Shown here piece by piece: positions 1 to 8,038 of a stretch of 37,288 bases of DNA (positions are counted from its first letter, which is position 1; the number at the start of each line of letters is the position of its first letter). The notes beneath the pieces were generated by a model. The model searched no databases. It saw only the letters and a list, made by a program, of their open reading frames with translations, and was not told the origin of the DNA. The stretch comes from Shewanella hafniensis. GTDB taxonomy: Bacteria > Pseudomonadota > Gammaproteobacteria > Enterobacterales > Shewanellaceae. The DNA lies in NCBI RefSeq assembly GCF_019655335.1, contig NZ_BPFD01000048.1:1-37288 (forward strand), given 5' to 3'. Both the position numbers and the translations under genes were made by a program.

Positions 1-225
1 AGTTTTAGTTGGTTAATTAACAAACAAAAACAAGCTGCCTGTTTAAATTTCAAACATCAGTTTGCAACCAAACAAGACAACAACTTCAAGTACAAAATAA
101 ACTATTGATTTATAATGTCTTAAATGACCTACATAAATTGCAGGCAAAAAACATGAACCGCAAAAATAGCTAATATCCTACAAACACATCATCGCAATTC
201 TTACAATGTCGCTTGCATCACGTGC
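1..225. other. Intergenic region downstream of rfaH
   Basis: This is AT-rich sequence after the rfaH stop. I see no open frame, tRNA-like fold or strong terminator. I looked for an ops element (GGCGGTAGC on the minus strand, read as GCTACCGCC here), which RfaH uses for recruitment and which could mark a surface-polysaccharide operon beyond the left edge, and found none. If such an operon follows, its leader lies outside the window. Confidence 0.5.
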
Positions 226-732
226 TTAACAGCAAACTCTTTCAACGCTTTGCTCTGGCACAGTAACTGTTTTTATCTGTCCCATGATGCTAAATAAAAC
301 GTGACAACGCTTATTTGGGCACTTTTCTTGAAAAATACCTTCTAGATCAACAAACGGTCCATCTGTAAAACGAATTTTTTCCCCAGTTTTTAGCTCTAAT
401 GCTTCGGCTAATACCGTTTGGGAAGGCGTTAATTCTTTCATGCGAATGGCATGGATAATTCTGTCGTCAATGGGCGTCATTTTTTCTTGACAATTAACGA
501 TTCGATTCACACCACGAGTAGAGTGGACCTGCCTAACGCTTGTTTGGCTTGGGTCGAAATTGATGAATAAATAATTAGGGAATAATGGTACACGACAGAC
601 CTGTTTCCGTCCGCGCTGAGATTTCTCTTCAGAGACCATAGGCAAATACGTCTCTAAATTTTGAAGTGCTAAGTTTTGTTGCGCTCTCGCTTCACTACGA
701 GGCTTACAATACAAAAGGTACCATGCCTTCAT
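226..732 (-). CDS. rfaH: RfaH-type transcription antitermination protein (NusG paralog)
   Basis: This 168-residue protein is close to the usual RfaH length of about 162. It starts MKAWYLLYCKPRSEARAQQNL, the NusG N-terminal (NGN) domain that binds the RNA polymerase clamp, followed by the NGN core segment VPLFPNYLFINFD. The C-terminal part, from about residue 110 (LKTGEKIRFTDGPFVDLEGIF), has the KOW-like pattern. RfaH proteins are recruited at ops sites and suppress pausing and termination in long operons for LPS, capsule or similar surface polymers. The gene is transcribed leftward, divergent from the peptide transporter, and is probably monocistronic or the lead gene of a cluster outside the window. 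RfaH is preferred over NusG because of the RfaH-like N-terminus and the absence of secE or ribosomal protein genes nearby. It ends in two cysteines. Confidence 0.88.
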   Translation of the reverse strand: MKAWYLLYCKPRSEARAQQNLALQNLETYLPMVSEEKSQRGRKQVCRVPLFPNYLFINFDPSQTSVRQVHSTRGVNRIVNCQEKMTPIDDRIIHAIRMKELTPSQTVLAEALELKTGEKIRFTDGPFVDLEGIFQEKCPNKRCHVLFSIMGQIKTVTVPEQSVERVCC

Positions 733-1208
733 ACGCTAATCTCACTACCCTATTTTAAGTGTCGTCCATTTACGGGCCGCAATCATAGCAAAGATGCCTA
801 AGTCGATGGAAGTAGTTTTTCGCCTATTTCTAGCCTCTCGCTCGGTATGCATACAACGCCTGCTTACATTAGCGAATTCACATCTAAAATCACGGCAACA
901 CTATATTGCTGATAATGTCACCACTTAGCTTACCAAAATTGACTTTGGTTGCTTTTAAGGGGTATATAAGGTGGGATTTTAGCGAAAATACTCATTTTAC
1001 AGCTAAATACATTACTTTTATTATAAGAACGTAACAATAACCCATACGTAACTAGCGGTTATTCAACAATTAATGAATGCATTTGTGTTAATTGATTGCT
1101 GATTAAACCTGCAGGCGATATTGGGACGAGCAACAACCATTTTTCTGTGGCGACATCATCCTGTTTCAGGGGCCCACAGGCAATCACGAGCTTAAGGTGG
1201 AAGACTTC
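733..1208. other. Long divergent intergenic region between rfaH and the peptide transporter
   Basis: About 475 bases without a convincing gene. The only frames are short, lack ribosome-binding sites and match nothing I recognise. The region must carry the rfaH promoter (minus) and the transporter promoter (plus). One plausible plus-strand promoter is listed separately. I could not settle an rfaH promoter. The rfaH ribosome-binding site is weak (GTGAGATTAGCGT before ATG). Confidence 0.5.
939..968 (+). promoter_or_regulatory. Candidate sigma-70 promoter for the peptide transporter
   Basis: TTGACT at 939-944 and TATATA at 963-968 are separated by 18 bases. Transcription would begin near 975 and leave a leader of about 230 bases before the transporter start at 1209. 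Only the sequence match supports this. In AT-rich DNA such matches also arise by chance. Confidence 0.35.
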
Positions 1209-2714
1209 ATGAGCGTAGCAAAACCACAAGGAACGATGCTTGGGCATCCTAAGGGATTGTTCCTGCTGTTTACAACAGAACTTTGGGAACGTTTTAGTTA
1301 TTATGCAATGCGCGCCATTTTGGTACTTTATCTAGTCGATAAAGTGCAGAGTGATGGCGGGCATGGTCTAGGTTGGACTCAAGCAGAAGCATTATCGCTT
1401 TATGGTACCTTCACAGGGTTAGTCTACTTAACGCCACTTATCGGCGGCTGGTTAGCCGATAACGTACTGGGTCAACGTAAAGCCATTTATTTTGGTGGCG
1501 CTTTAATGGCTGCGGGTCAATTCTTACTTGCCGCGCCGCATAGTTGGATCCCAGGTTTAGAAACAACTGTGTTCTATATTGGTTTGGGTACTCTCATTCT
1601 GGGTAACGGTTTATTCAAGCCAAACATCTCCACTATGGTGGGTGATCTTTACGAAGAAGGCGATCACCGTCGTGATGGCGCATTTACCATTTTCTACATG
1701 GGCATCAACTTAGGTGCTGCCCTGTCAGGCTTTATAGTCGCCTGGGCTTATACTAGCTTCGGACACGCTACTATCGTTGATGGACAAGAAGTGTTTGTTA
1801 ACAACTGGCAAGCAGGTTTCTTCTGTGCCGGTGTTGGTATGATTTTCTCTTTAATCATCCAATTTTTGTTCGCACAGAAGTATTTAGGCGATATCGGCAG
1901 AGTGCCAGCCGCTAAGCTTGAAAAGCAAAAAGCGGAAGAGAAAGGTGAAGTACGTAAAGAACCTCTGACCAAAGTTGAACGTGACCGTATTAAAGTCATC
2001 ATGGTAATGGGTTTGTTCACAATTATATTCTGGGCTGGTTTCGAACAAGCTGGCGGTTTAATGAACTTGTTCACTAACGAGTTCACCGATCGCATGGTCG
2101 GTAGCTTTGAAGTCCCAACCACTTGGTTCCAATCATTAAACGCTATCTTTATCGTATTATTTGCACCTGTGATTGCTTCTATCTGGATCCGTTTAGGTAA
2201 GAATGAACCTAACTCTCCAGTTAAATTTGCGCTTGGCCTGTTCTTACTCGCGATCGGTTTCCTATTCATGATAGGTGCTGTAATGCAAATGGGCGGTGAT
2301 GCATCTGTTAAATCGAGCATGTGGTGGTTAGTGGGCGCTTATTTCTTCCACACTATGGGTGAACTTTGCTTATCACCTATCGGTTTATCTATGGTGACTA
2401 AGTTAGCACCTCTGCGTATCGCATCTTTGATGATGGGCGCTTGGTTCCTATTCGTTGCTGCCGCCAACAAGATTGGCGGTGTGGTTGGCTCATTCATCGG
2501 CCATGGCGGTGCAAAAGAAGAACAACTGGCAAATGCAATGGCGATCTTCTCTGGCATTGCCATCACAGCAGCTCTTTCAGGCATTATCCTGTATTTTATG
2601 GCTGATAAATTAGTGGACTGGATGCATGGCGCGGAAAGCAAGCACCAGACTGAAGCAGAAGTATTAGAAAGTGAAATTGCTGTAACTGCTGAGCATGAAG
2701 CAATAAAACGCTAA
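1209..2714 (+). CDS. POT/PTR2-family proton-dependent oligopeptide transporter
   Basis: This 501-residue inner-membrane protein of the major facilitator superfamily imports di- or tripeptides together with protons. The N-terminus has the POT signature ELWERFSYYAMRAILVLYL (the ExxERFxYY motif of TM1, needed for proton coupling). The PTR2 signature FYMGINLGAALSGF follows in the middle of the first half, then a charged cytoplasmic linker (LEKQKAEEKGEVRKEPLTKVERDR) between the two helical halves. Length is normal for bacterial POT proteins (about 490-520). I chose ATG 1209 because AAGGTGGA sits at a proper distance upstream. A GTG four codons earlier overlaps that site. A strong hairpin terminator follows the stop. 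The gene resembles dtpA/dtpB types, but I cannot pick a subtype, so no symbol is given. Confidence 0.93.
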   Translation: MSVAKPQGTMLGHPKGLFLLFTTELWERFSYYAMRAILVLYLVDKVQSDGGHGLGWTQAEALSLYGTFTGLVYLTPLIGGWLADNVLGQRKAIYFGGALMAAGQFLLAAPHSWIPGLETTVFYIGLGTLILGNGLFKPNISTMVGDLYEEGDHRRDGAFTIFYMGINLGAALSGFIVAWAYTSFGHATIVDGQEVFVNNWQAGFFCAGVGMIFSLIIQFLFAQKYLGDIGRVPAAKLEKQKAEEKGEVRKEPLTKVERDRIKVIMVMGLFTIIFWAGFEQAGGLMNLFTNEFTDRMVGSFEVPTTWFQSLNAIFIVLFAPVIASIWIRLGKNEPNSPVKFALGLFLLAIGFLFMIGAVMQMGGDASVKSSMWWLVGAYFFHTMGELCLSPIGLSMVTKLAPLRIASLMMGAWFLFVAAANKIGGVVGSFIGHGGAKEEQLANAMAIFSGIAITAALSGIILYFMADKLVDWMHGAESKHQTEAEVLESEIAVTAEHEAIKR

Positions 2715-2737
2715 TTAGCTATTCGACTGTAAAAACA

Positions 2738-2769
2738 AAAACGCCTTACTAGCAATAGTAAGGCGTTTT
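2738..2769. terminator. Bidirectional intrinsic terminator after the transporter gene
   Basis: A perfect 13-bp stem (AAAACGCCTTACT at 2738-2750 with AGTAAGGCGTTTT at 2757-2769) closes a 6-base loop. It is preceded by an A-run and ends in a T-run, so it can act on both the transporter (+) and the convergent rssB transcript (-). Confidence 0.9.
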
Positions 2770-2823
2770 TCGTTGTGTCGTGTTTGAACTGAATACTGAC
2801 TTCATAATTACGTTAGCGACGAA

Positions 2824-3927
2824 CTAAAGACTCAACTGGAGGAAACCACCTTCGGGCATTGCTGCATCGTAAACCAATCCCTTAAACTTATTCTCAAGCA
2901 AAGCTTGTTTATGTTCAGGCTCACTGGTCGCAATACACAACTGCTCTTGCGGTAAAATACTGCGGAACTGAATACTCGGCTTACCCCAATCTAATACACC
3001 CAACTGTAGACTCTCTGAGAGTGCTAGCGGGCTTAATCCCTCGTCATTACGCAAATAGCAACGCAGCCCCTTCCCGGCCTGCGCAATAGCAGCACGGAAC
3101 TTTGTAAGCTCGATAGAGACATAAATCATATCCGCTTTGATATCGAGACCAGACTTGACTAAACGTTCATTCAAATAGCTCATCATATTGAATGGTTCAA
3201 TAATGCTTTGACTCTGACCATTTCGAAAATCTTTAAGTTTCTGATTAACAAAACTTCTCAGCAGAACGCAGGCAAAAGCCGCACGATTATCTTCGGGATA
3301 TAAATGTGCCATATACATGATCAAGTGATCAGTGCCGACCATAGTTGAATCAATAAAGTAACTGCTAATGTCACTATTTTTATACAGACTGTAGTCAACC
3401 TTAGCCGCCGGATAGCTTATGTTTGATGCGGGGAACAATTGTTGCTGCACTTGCTTTGCGGCAGCAACACTCTGTTCGAGCAAGGCGAGGTTGTCGCTTA
3501 ACTCTTGATGGGATAGGGCTTCAAAATCTGCAGCTTGAGTATCATCAATGTAGGAACTATGGAGGCTTTGTTTAATCGCTTGTTCAATGATGAATAAATC
3601 GGATACTGGTTTAACGAGATAATCACTGGCGCCAATCCTTAGGGCTTCAACAACGTCAGCCATGACATTATTACCTGAGATCACAACTGAAGGAACCAGT
3701 GGCGCTAACCTTGTCATTTCCTTAAGCATATCGAGCCCACCAAGCTTAGGCATGCTTAAATCTGCAAGAACAACATCAAAGTGCTGCGATTTGAAAAATG
3801 ATAATCCTTCTTCACCGTCACAGGCTTGTGTAACTTGCGCGCCTCTAGTATCAAGAAAGCTTGCAACAATCTGCCTAAACACAGGATCATCTTCAACTAA
3901 AAGAACCGCAACACCATTTAACGCCAT
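2824..3927 (-). CDS. rssB: RssB-type response regulator with a degenerate PP2C-like output domain
   Basis: This 367-residue protein has an N-terminal receiver domain (residues about 6-120) with the acidic pair D13/D14, phospho-acceptor D56 (VLADLSMP) and conserved K106 (VKP). A linker containing AAAKQVQQQLFP leads into a SpoIIE/PP2C-like domain. The metal-binding Asp/Gly motifs of active PP2C phosphatases are absent (for example DYSLYKNSDISSYFID and VGTDHLIMYMAHL where DY..D and D.SGHG would be expected). This matches E. coli RssB, whose output domain is a dead phosphatase that delivers sigma-S to ClpXP. An ISGNNVMAD-type segment and the LLRSFVNQ helix also resemble RssB. Control of RpoS stability is therefore the likely role, but that is inference. 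It lies 120 bases downstream of mlaA, and AGGAA precedes the ATG. Confidence 0.8.
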   Translation of the reverse strand: MALNGVAVLLVEDDPVFRQIVASFLDTRGAQVTQACDGEEGLSFFKSQHFDVVLADLSMPKLGGLDMLKEMTRLAPLVPSVVISGNNVMADVVEALRIGASDYLVKPVSDLFIIEQAIKQSLHSSYIDDTQAADFEALSHQELSDNLALLEQSVAAAKQVQQQLFPASNISYPAAKVDYSLYKNSDISSYFIDSTMVGTDHLIMYMAHLYPEDNRAAFACVLLRSFVNQKLKDFRNGQSQSIIEPFNMMSYLNERLVKSGLDIKADMIYVSIELTKFRAAIAQAGKGLRCYLRNDEGLSPLALSESLQLGVLDWGKPSIQFRSILPQEQLCIATSEPEHKQALLENKFKGLVYDAAMPEGGFLQLSL

Positions 3928-4047
3928 AAAAGTTCCTGAATAGAATTCATCGCATTGCCATTACTCAAGTGAACATACCGATAACGTTATTCGATAAGGC
4001 GAACACTTGCATACTAAAGACAAATGCTGTCAAGTACGGCCTATTGG

Positions 4048-4833
4048 TTACTCTAGCTCCTGCATATACTGTTCGAGTAACTCATCATCATCTTGTTTTT
4101 GAGGAACATTACCATCATAGACTTTATAGTCCATATGTTGTAAATACGCATCTTTGACAAAGGCATAAGGATCGAGTGCATTATCAACGAGTCGTTCTTG
4201 ATCGATCGCAGACGCTCTGGAATGAAGATTTTTAAGTCCCCATTTAACAATGGTTTGCCACATTGTTAACTCAGACAAGGGAAAGTATAGACCATCAACC
4301 CAATCAGACGCGAGTTCTCGCACGACGTAAGGACCCGCAAACGGCGCCATGAAGTATGGCCCATTAGGCACGCCATAATAACCAAGTACTTCGTTAAACT
4401 CATCTTGCTTACGGCTCATGCCCATCATATCTGCGACGTCAATGACACCTAATAGGCCAACAGTTGTGTTAATCGTAAAGCGTCCACCCGCATTCGCCGC
4501 CCAGCCCCACTTTCCCTGCAGCACGTTGTTTACTAAGCTGCTCGGTTCTTCTAAATTCTGTACAAAATTATTGATGCCCGTTTTAGCAGGCATAGGAATG
4601 TAATCGTTGTAACCATGGGCAACAGGACGATATAAATATCTATCTAAATAAAGATAATTAAAATCCGACATCGCACGGTTAAAGCCTTCGAACGGATCTC
4701 GGGGATCATCATAGGTGATTTGTACCTTAGCAGGGGTTTCCTGCGGAATGGTATCTGATGCGGGTACTTCAGCCGCTTGCACTTTAGGCAACAGCAATAG
4801 CCCCAAAGATAATCCCATCCATTTTAACTTCAT
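4048..4833 (-). CDS. mlaA: MlaA/VacJ-family outer-membrane lipid-asymmetry protein lacking a lipobox cysteine
   Basis: A 261-residue member of the MlaA (VacJ) family. Hallmarks are DPFEGFNRAMSDFNYLYLDRYLYRPVA near residue 45, the NNFVQNLEEPSSLVNNVLQG segment, GGRFTINTTVGLLGVIDVA, and LGYYGVPNGPYFMAPFAGPY with the DPYAFVKDAYLQ helix near the end. MlaA normally sits in the outer membrane, removes mislocalised phospholipid from the outer leaflet and passes it to MlaC. The N-terminus MKLKWMGLSLGLLLLPKVQAAEV is a signal peptide ending in a VQA-type signal peptidase I site with no cysteine, so the usual lipid anchor appears to be missing. The tail is acidic (QDDDELLEQYMQELE). The mlaBCDEF genes are not in the window. 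Confidence 0.9.
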   Translation of the reverse strand: MKLKWMGLSLGLLLLPKVQAAEVPASDTIPQETPAKVQITYDDPRDPFEGFNRAMSDFNYLYLDRYLYRPVAHGYNDYIPMPAKTGINNFVQNLEEPSSLVNNVLQGKWGWAANAGGRFTINTTVGLLGVIDVADMMGMSRKQDEFNEVLGYYGVPNGPYFMAPFAGPYVVRELASDWVDGLYFPLSELTMWQTIVKWGLKNLHSRASAIDQERLVDNALDPYAFVKDAYLQHMDYKVYDGNVPQKQDDDELLEQYMQELE

Positions 4834-4970
4834 ATCGCTCTCTTAATATAAATGTACAGCTTAGGCAGCAAGTTTTCGCTAAAGTGACAATACAAAAATG
4901 ACGATATAAAGATAATTCGTCTTAGTGGCATACTATCCAGTATGACTGTTCCGTTGTCACAAGGCGCATA

Positions 4971-4998
4971 AGCATACTTGGCAAAAAAAATTGGTCAA
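4971..4998 (-). promoter_or_regulatory. Candidate sigma-70 promoter for mlaA
   Basis: On the minus strand TTGACC (4998-4993) and TATGCT (4976-4971) are separated by 16 bases. The transcript would start near 4964 and have a leader of about 130 bases. This is a moderate match found by eye only. Confidence 0.3.
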
Positions 4999-5025
4999 TT
5001 GTTAATTTTACAAAACGAATGTATC

Positions 5026-5034
5026 GCCGAATAA
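5026..5034 (+). promoter_or_regulatory. Possible sigma-28-like -10 element before the FliK-like gene
   Basis: GCCGAATAA resembles the sigma-28 (FliA) -10 box GCCGATAA and lies about 20 bases before the ATG at 5053. No good TAAA-type -35 box sits about 15 bases upstream (TTTA is found there), so this is weak. Confidence 0.2.
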
Positions 5035-5052
5035 ACTATATAAGGTCTATAA

Positions 5053-6984
5053 ATGGAGTCGATTCCACTTGTTAGCAGTCAAAACCCGCAATTACATACT
5101 GCGACAACCCAAGCTGATGCTCTCAATGCTTCTCCGCGTCCTATTCCAGCTCAGGTGCAAACCTCGCCTGAAGGAGATAGTATTACTCTAAACGGTACAG
5201 AATATAATTTAAAGCTTGTTAACGCTCAGCAGCGGCAAATATTATTGACAGCTAATACTTTTCTAGTCACGCCTAATACGCAAAACACGCCACCAACAAC
5301 CACAGCGACTCAAAATCCCATCAGCCAACTGCTTGCTCTAGCCACGCCTATTGCGCTGAAAGTTCCAGAGGCTGTTATCAATTTGGCGCAACAAAATGGC
5401 ATATCTCAGACACAGCTTTCAGCTCTTGCGGCTCGAACTCAAGGCTACCCGTTACCGAACGTCACTATTATTAACAAAGCGTTTCAATTTGCTAATGGCA
5501 CTGTTGTAGCACAAGATCCTGGACCTCAGCTGAATCAAGGTGAATTCTTAGCAAAAATAGCCTTTCAACAAGGGCGGCCTATTTTATTACTCACCCCAAT
5601 ACAGAGCAAACTCGAAATCGTTATTGGGGCGCCAGTAAATGAAACTCAGGTTCCCACAAATAAATTGTCTTCTGACATAGTGATCGCCAAAGTTGAACCG
5701 GTTCAGATCATCGCTTCCTTTTTAAAAAAACTTGAAGCTATCGTTTCTTTACCTGAGACAACAAAACAAGACATCATACCCAAAACTGAGGTCACGCAAC
5801 TTCAAGGTAAAGCAAATACGCCACAGGCTACTAATTCAGCCAGTTCTCCCAATACTTTCAATGCGCAAGCCATAACGTCAATGCCAAAAGGTTTAGAAAA
5901 AAGTCCTTTAGTCAGTACTCTAAACTCAGACAATATAAATCGGCTTGTGAGTCAACCCTCGCCATCCACAATCAGTACAGAAACAAATAGTAAAAATACC
6001 TTGCCTCATGGCATTGGTGATTCATTAAGTAAAGCACCTCAAGAAACGCTTGCGGCCTATACTGCAGAAGTAAACAAGCTAAAGGATATTTTGGGTTCCA
6101 GTGGCCTTAAAAATGAACTAAAAGCTAGTGACGTTAAAACTGACAGCCCTATGAAGGTGGCTGATGTTTTGCAAAAAGCATTCAATAAAGCGGGGACACT
6201 TCCTATTGAGTTGTCCCGTTCTAACAACAGCTCAAATTTAGCATCAGAGTTGTTAAAGCACTTACCGCATATAGGATTACCGCCACTCAGTCAGTTAAAT
6301 GATTTAGATGAGCTCAAGGCCAATATCCTCGGGCTAACGAGTCTTAACCTTGCCACACCTCTGTCAAATCAAGCCTCAATGTTTATGAATGCCAGTGCGA
6401 TTACCTCACTATTTCAACTACTACTAGGCTTTAAGGCTAATAATAGTTCGAATTCAATGAGTAAGAAATTGGCCGATTATCTTGAGCAACTGCAAGCCAA
6501 AGTCGGCTTTTCCACTAAACAACTTGGCCAACTAAGTAAAGCTGGCGGTCTTGATAGCATGGGGCAATTGGCCTCAAACTTGCATTTGTACCAACAGGCA
6601 AGCAATGAGAATGCAGGCAATTTAGTCTGGTTCTTTGCCCTGCCCTACGGCATTAATCAACGCCACGAGCAGTTGGAAGGTAAATTTGAGCAAGAAGTTG
6701 ATTCAGATGATCCAGAGAAAAAAGCCGGATGGCGTTTACAGCTCAAATTTAATTTAGCACAAGGTCCGCTACTGATTGCAGCTCAACAGCACAATCAACA
6801 ATTGGATATCCAGTTTAAAGGCAATAGCCAAATGCTACTTAATAAGGTCAACAACTTTTTAACGCCCTTAAGCGAAAAACTGTCACAGCTAGGGTTTACG
6901 CCAGGTGAACTCTCGACGCAAATAGCGCAAGTGCCAGCAACCTTATTGCCGGGTGATCATTTCCTCGTAAAGACAAAAGCTTAG
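5053..6984 (+). CDS. FliK-like protein with a flagellar hook-length control C-terminal domain
   Basis: This 643-residue protein has a long low-complexity N-terminal and central region rich in Gln, Asn, Ser and Thr and a compact C-terminal region (about 540-630). The segment WRLQLKFNLAQGPLLIAAQQHNQQLDIQFKG, followed by a helix ending LSEKLSQLGF, aligns by eye with the Flg_hook (FliK-C) domain of the true FliK encoded at 26253-28409 (LDPPELGHMLVKIQV ... LRELLQEQGM). FliK-C domains contact FlhB and switch export from hook to filament substrates. It is the first gene of a two-gene plus-strand unit with the FlhB-C-like gene 57 bases downstream, which supports a role in export switching. It is not the main fliK, which sits in the fli operon. 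The start is preceded by a modest AAGG site. Confidence 0.7.
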   Translation: MESIPLVSSQNPQLHTATTQADALNASPRPIPAQVQTSPEGDSITLNGTEYNLKLVNAQQRQILLTANTFLVTPNTQNTPPTTTATQNPISQLLALATPIALKVPEAVINLAQQNGISQTQLSALAARTQGYPLPNVTIINKAFQFANGTVVAQDPGPQLNQGEFLAKIAFQQGRPILLLTPIQSKLEIVIGAPVNETQVPTNKLSSDIVIAKVEPVQIIASFLKKLEAIVSLPETTKQDIIPKTEVTQLQGKANTPQATNSASSPNTFNAQAITSMPKGLEKSPLVSTLNSDNINRLVSQPSPSTISTETNSKNTLPHGIGDSLSKAPQETLAAYTAEVNKLKDILGSSGLKNELKASDVKTDSPMKVADVLQKAFNKAGTLPIELSRSNNSSNLASELLKHLPHIGLPPLSQLNDLDELKANILGLTSLNLATPLSNQASMFMNASAITSLFQLLLGFKANNSSNSMSKKLADYLEQLQAKVGFSTKQLGQLSKAGGLDSMGQLASNLHLYQQASNENAGNLVWFFALPYGINQRHEQLEGKFEQEVDSDDPEKKAGWRLQLKFNLAQGPLLIAAQQHNQQLDIQFKGNSQMLLNKVNNFLTPLSEKLSQLGFTPGELSTQIAQVPATLLPGDHFLVKTKA

Positions 6985-7041
6985 CTAGAAAAAACACCTA
7001 AGCAGACATTGAATCCATCATCTAATTTTAGGAAGAACCAA

Positions 7042-7350
7042 ATGAGCGAAGAGAGTGGACCGAAGCAAGCTGTCGCGCTGAGCTACGATGGGCGTAACGC
7101 ACCTAAAATTGTGGCGACTGGTGAAGGGCTTATCGCAGAAGAGATTATTGCGCTAGCCAAGGCTAACGGTGTGTATATCCATCAAGATCCCCATCTAAGC
7201 CATTTTCTACAGTTGTTAGAGCTAGAAGAGGAAATTCCTAAGGAGCTTTATCTGCTTATCGCCGAACTGATCGCATTTGTGTATATGCTCGACGGTAAGT
7301 TTCCCGAGCAATGGAATAATATGCATCAAAAAATTGTTGAGAAGGCATAA
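7042..7350 (+). CDS. FlhB C-terminal-domain-like protein (EscU/YscU/HrcU family fragment, FlhX type)
   Basis: A 102-residue soluble protein that corresponds only to the part of FlhB distal to the autocleavage site: QAVALSYDGRNAPKIVATGEGLIAEEIIALAKANGVYIHQDPHLSHFL aligns with FAVAIKYDVQRSVAPFVVAKGVDDVAFKIREIARAHNVTIV of the FlhB encoded at 20725-21855. The four transmembrane helices and the NPTH-type motif are missing. Short FlhB-C paralogs of this kind are known in several flagellated bacteria and can partly stand in for the cleaved FlhB C-terminal fragment. Pairing with a FliK-like gene immediately upstream suggests joint action. I chose ATG 7042 because AGGAAG lies six bases upstream. An in-frame TTG at 7009 has no comparable site. 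A terminator follows directly. Confidence 0.82.
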   Translation: MSEESGPKQAVALSYDGRNAPKIVATGEGLIAEEIIALAKANGVYIHQDPHLSHFLQLLELEEEIPKELYLLIAELIAFVYMLDGKFPEQWNNMHQKIVEKA

Positions 7351-7354
7351 AATA

Positions 7355-7382
7355 AAAAGCTAATTTTGGCAAATTAGCTTTT
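7355..7382. terminator. Bidirectional intrinsic terminator between convergent genes
   Basis: A perfect 12-bp stem, AAAAGCTAATTT (7355-7366) with AAATTAGCTTTT (7371-7382), closes a TGGC loop. It lies five bases after the FlhB-C-like stop and downstream of the convergent DUF2802 gene. The stem is AT-rich, with a T-run at the end in both directions. Confidence 0.8.
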
Positions 7383-7428
7383 AGAGTTAAACAGAGTATC
7401 AATATCAATCATTTGCGATACAATGCGA

Positions 7429-7827
7429 TCATTTACGATGAAGTCGGATCAATAGCTCAGCTTCCGCTTTGGGTAATTCGCATTCTTTAATCAACTCATC
7501 CACACCAGCACCAAGCGCCACCATTTTCATGGCTCGAGTATAAAGTTTAGCCTGCGGGTCCTGTTGAGTAGTCTCTTCTATCCGCTCTGACTGCTGAAGT
7601 AGGCGTTTTTCTAACTCAATCACACGCCGACCGACTCCGATAGTGCCACTGCGTAACTCTTGTAACTCACGCTTAAACGACTCTCGCTGACGATCACCTT
7701 CTTTGACCAAAACGGTTAAGGCTTCGACCTTGCTTCTTAGTTTGCTCAATTGTTTTTGTAAAAAGAGTACTAATCCTAAGCATGCGATGACATAGACTAA
7801 CGCTGCGATCAAAAATTCATCGCCCAT
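7429..7827 (-). CDS. DUF2802-family membrane-anchored coiled-coil protein
   Basis: 132 residues. An N-terminal hydrophobic helix (FLIAALVYVIACLGLVLFL, residues about 5-23) anchors a cytoplasmic part that starts as a coiled coil (about 25-85, rich in Lys, Glu, Leu and Arg). It ends in a small conserved domain (LYTRAMKMVALGAGVDELIKECELPKAEAELLIRLHRK) whose AGVDELIKECELPKAEAELL segment looks like a helix-turn-helix-type fold. DUF2802 genes commonly lie just after cheW in gammaproteobacterial polar-flagellum loci. The function is unknown to me. It is separated from cheW by a terminator and about 180 further bases, so it may have its own promoter. TAAGGA precedes the ATG. Confidence 0.82.
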   Translation of the reverse strand: MGDEFLIAALVYVIACLGLVLFLQKQLSKLRSKVEALTVLVKEGDRQRESFKRELQELRSGTIGVGRRVIELEKRLLQQSERIEETTQQDPQAKLYTRAMKMVALGAGVDELIKECELPKAEAELLIRLHRK

Positions 7828-7892
7828 TAAAAATCCTTATACTCACTCATAGCCATAAACTAGTAGGCATTCCAACTGAGTTATCTATTCCA

Positions 7893-7905
7893 AAGTGCTG
7901 CACTT
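7893..7905. repeat. Short palindrome upstream of the DUF2802 gene
   Basis: AAGTGCTGCACTT is a 6-bp dyad around a central T, about 65 bases before the DUF2802 start, in the only long gap within the minus-strand chemotaxis block. It could be an operator, but no known regulator consensus is recognised. Confidence 0.3.
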
Positions 7906-8013
7906 AAATGACTTAATATCATTAGCCATTGTTCAAGCCGCGATAAAATACTTTGCCTATCCGTAAATTGTAAAGCATTAGCATCATCGATTTATTCGCA
8001 AATATACAAAATA

Positions 8014-8038
8014 GCTGAATGAATTGATATCATTCAGC
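8014..8038 (-). terminator. Intrinsic terminator after cheW
   Basis: On the minus strand a 9-bp stem GCTGAATGA/TCATTCAGC with a 7-base loop begins 18 bases beyond the cheW stop and is followed by TATTTTG. It probably ends the long flhA-cheW transcript and separates it from the DUF2802 gene. Confidence 0.7.

Noticed and set aside
1059..1247. 62-residue minus-strand frame opposite the start of the peptide transporter
   Set aside because: No family resemblance or good ribosome-binding site, and it overlaps the well-supported transporter start and leader.
1748..2641. Long minus-strand frames inside the peptide transporter gene
   Set aside because: They are antisense to a clear POT transporter, with low-complexity composition typical of shadow frames of membrane proteins.
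4005..4035. Minus-strand TTGACA upstream of rssB as a promoter
   Set aside because: The nearest -10-like hexamer (TATGCA) is only about 14 bases away, too close for sigma-70.
4978..4996. Sigma-54-like TTGGCA followed by TTGG on the plus strand before the FliK-like gene
   Set aside because: The GG to GG distance is 11 bases and the GC of the -12 box is absent, so it does not meet the consensus geometry.
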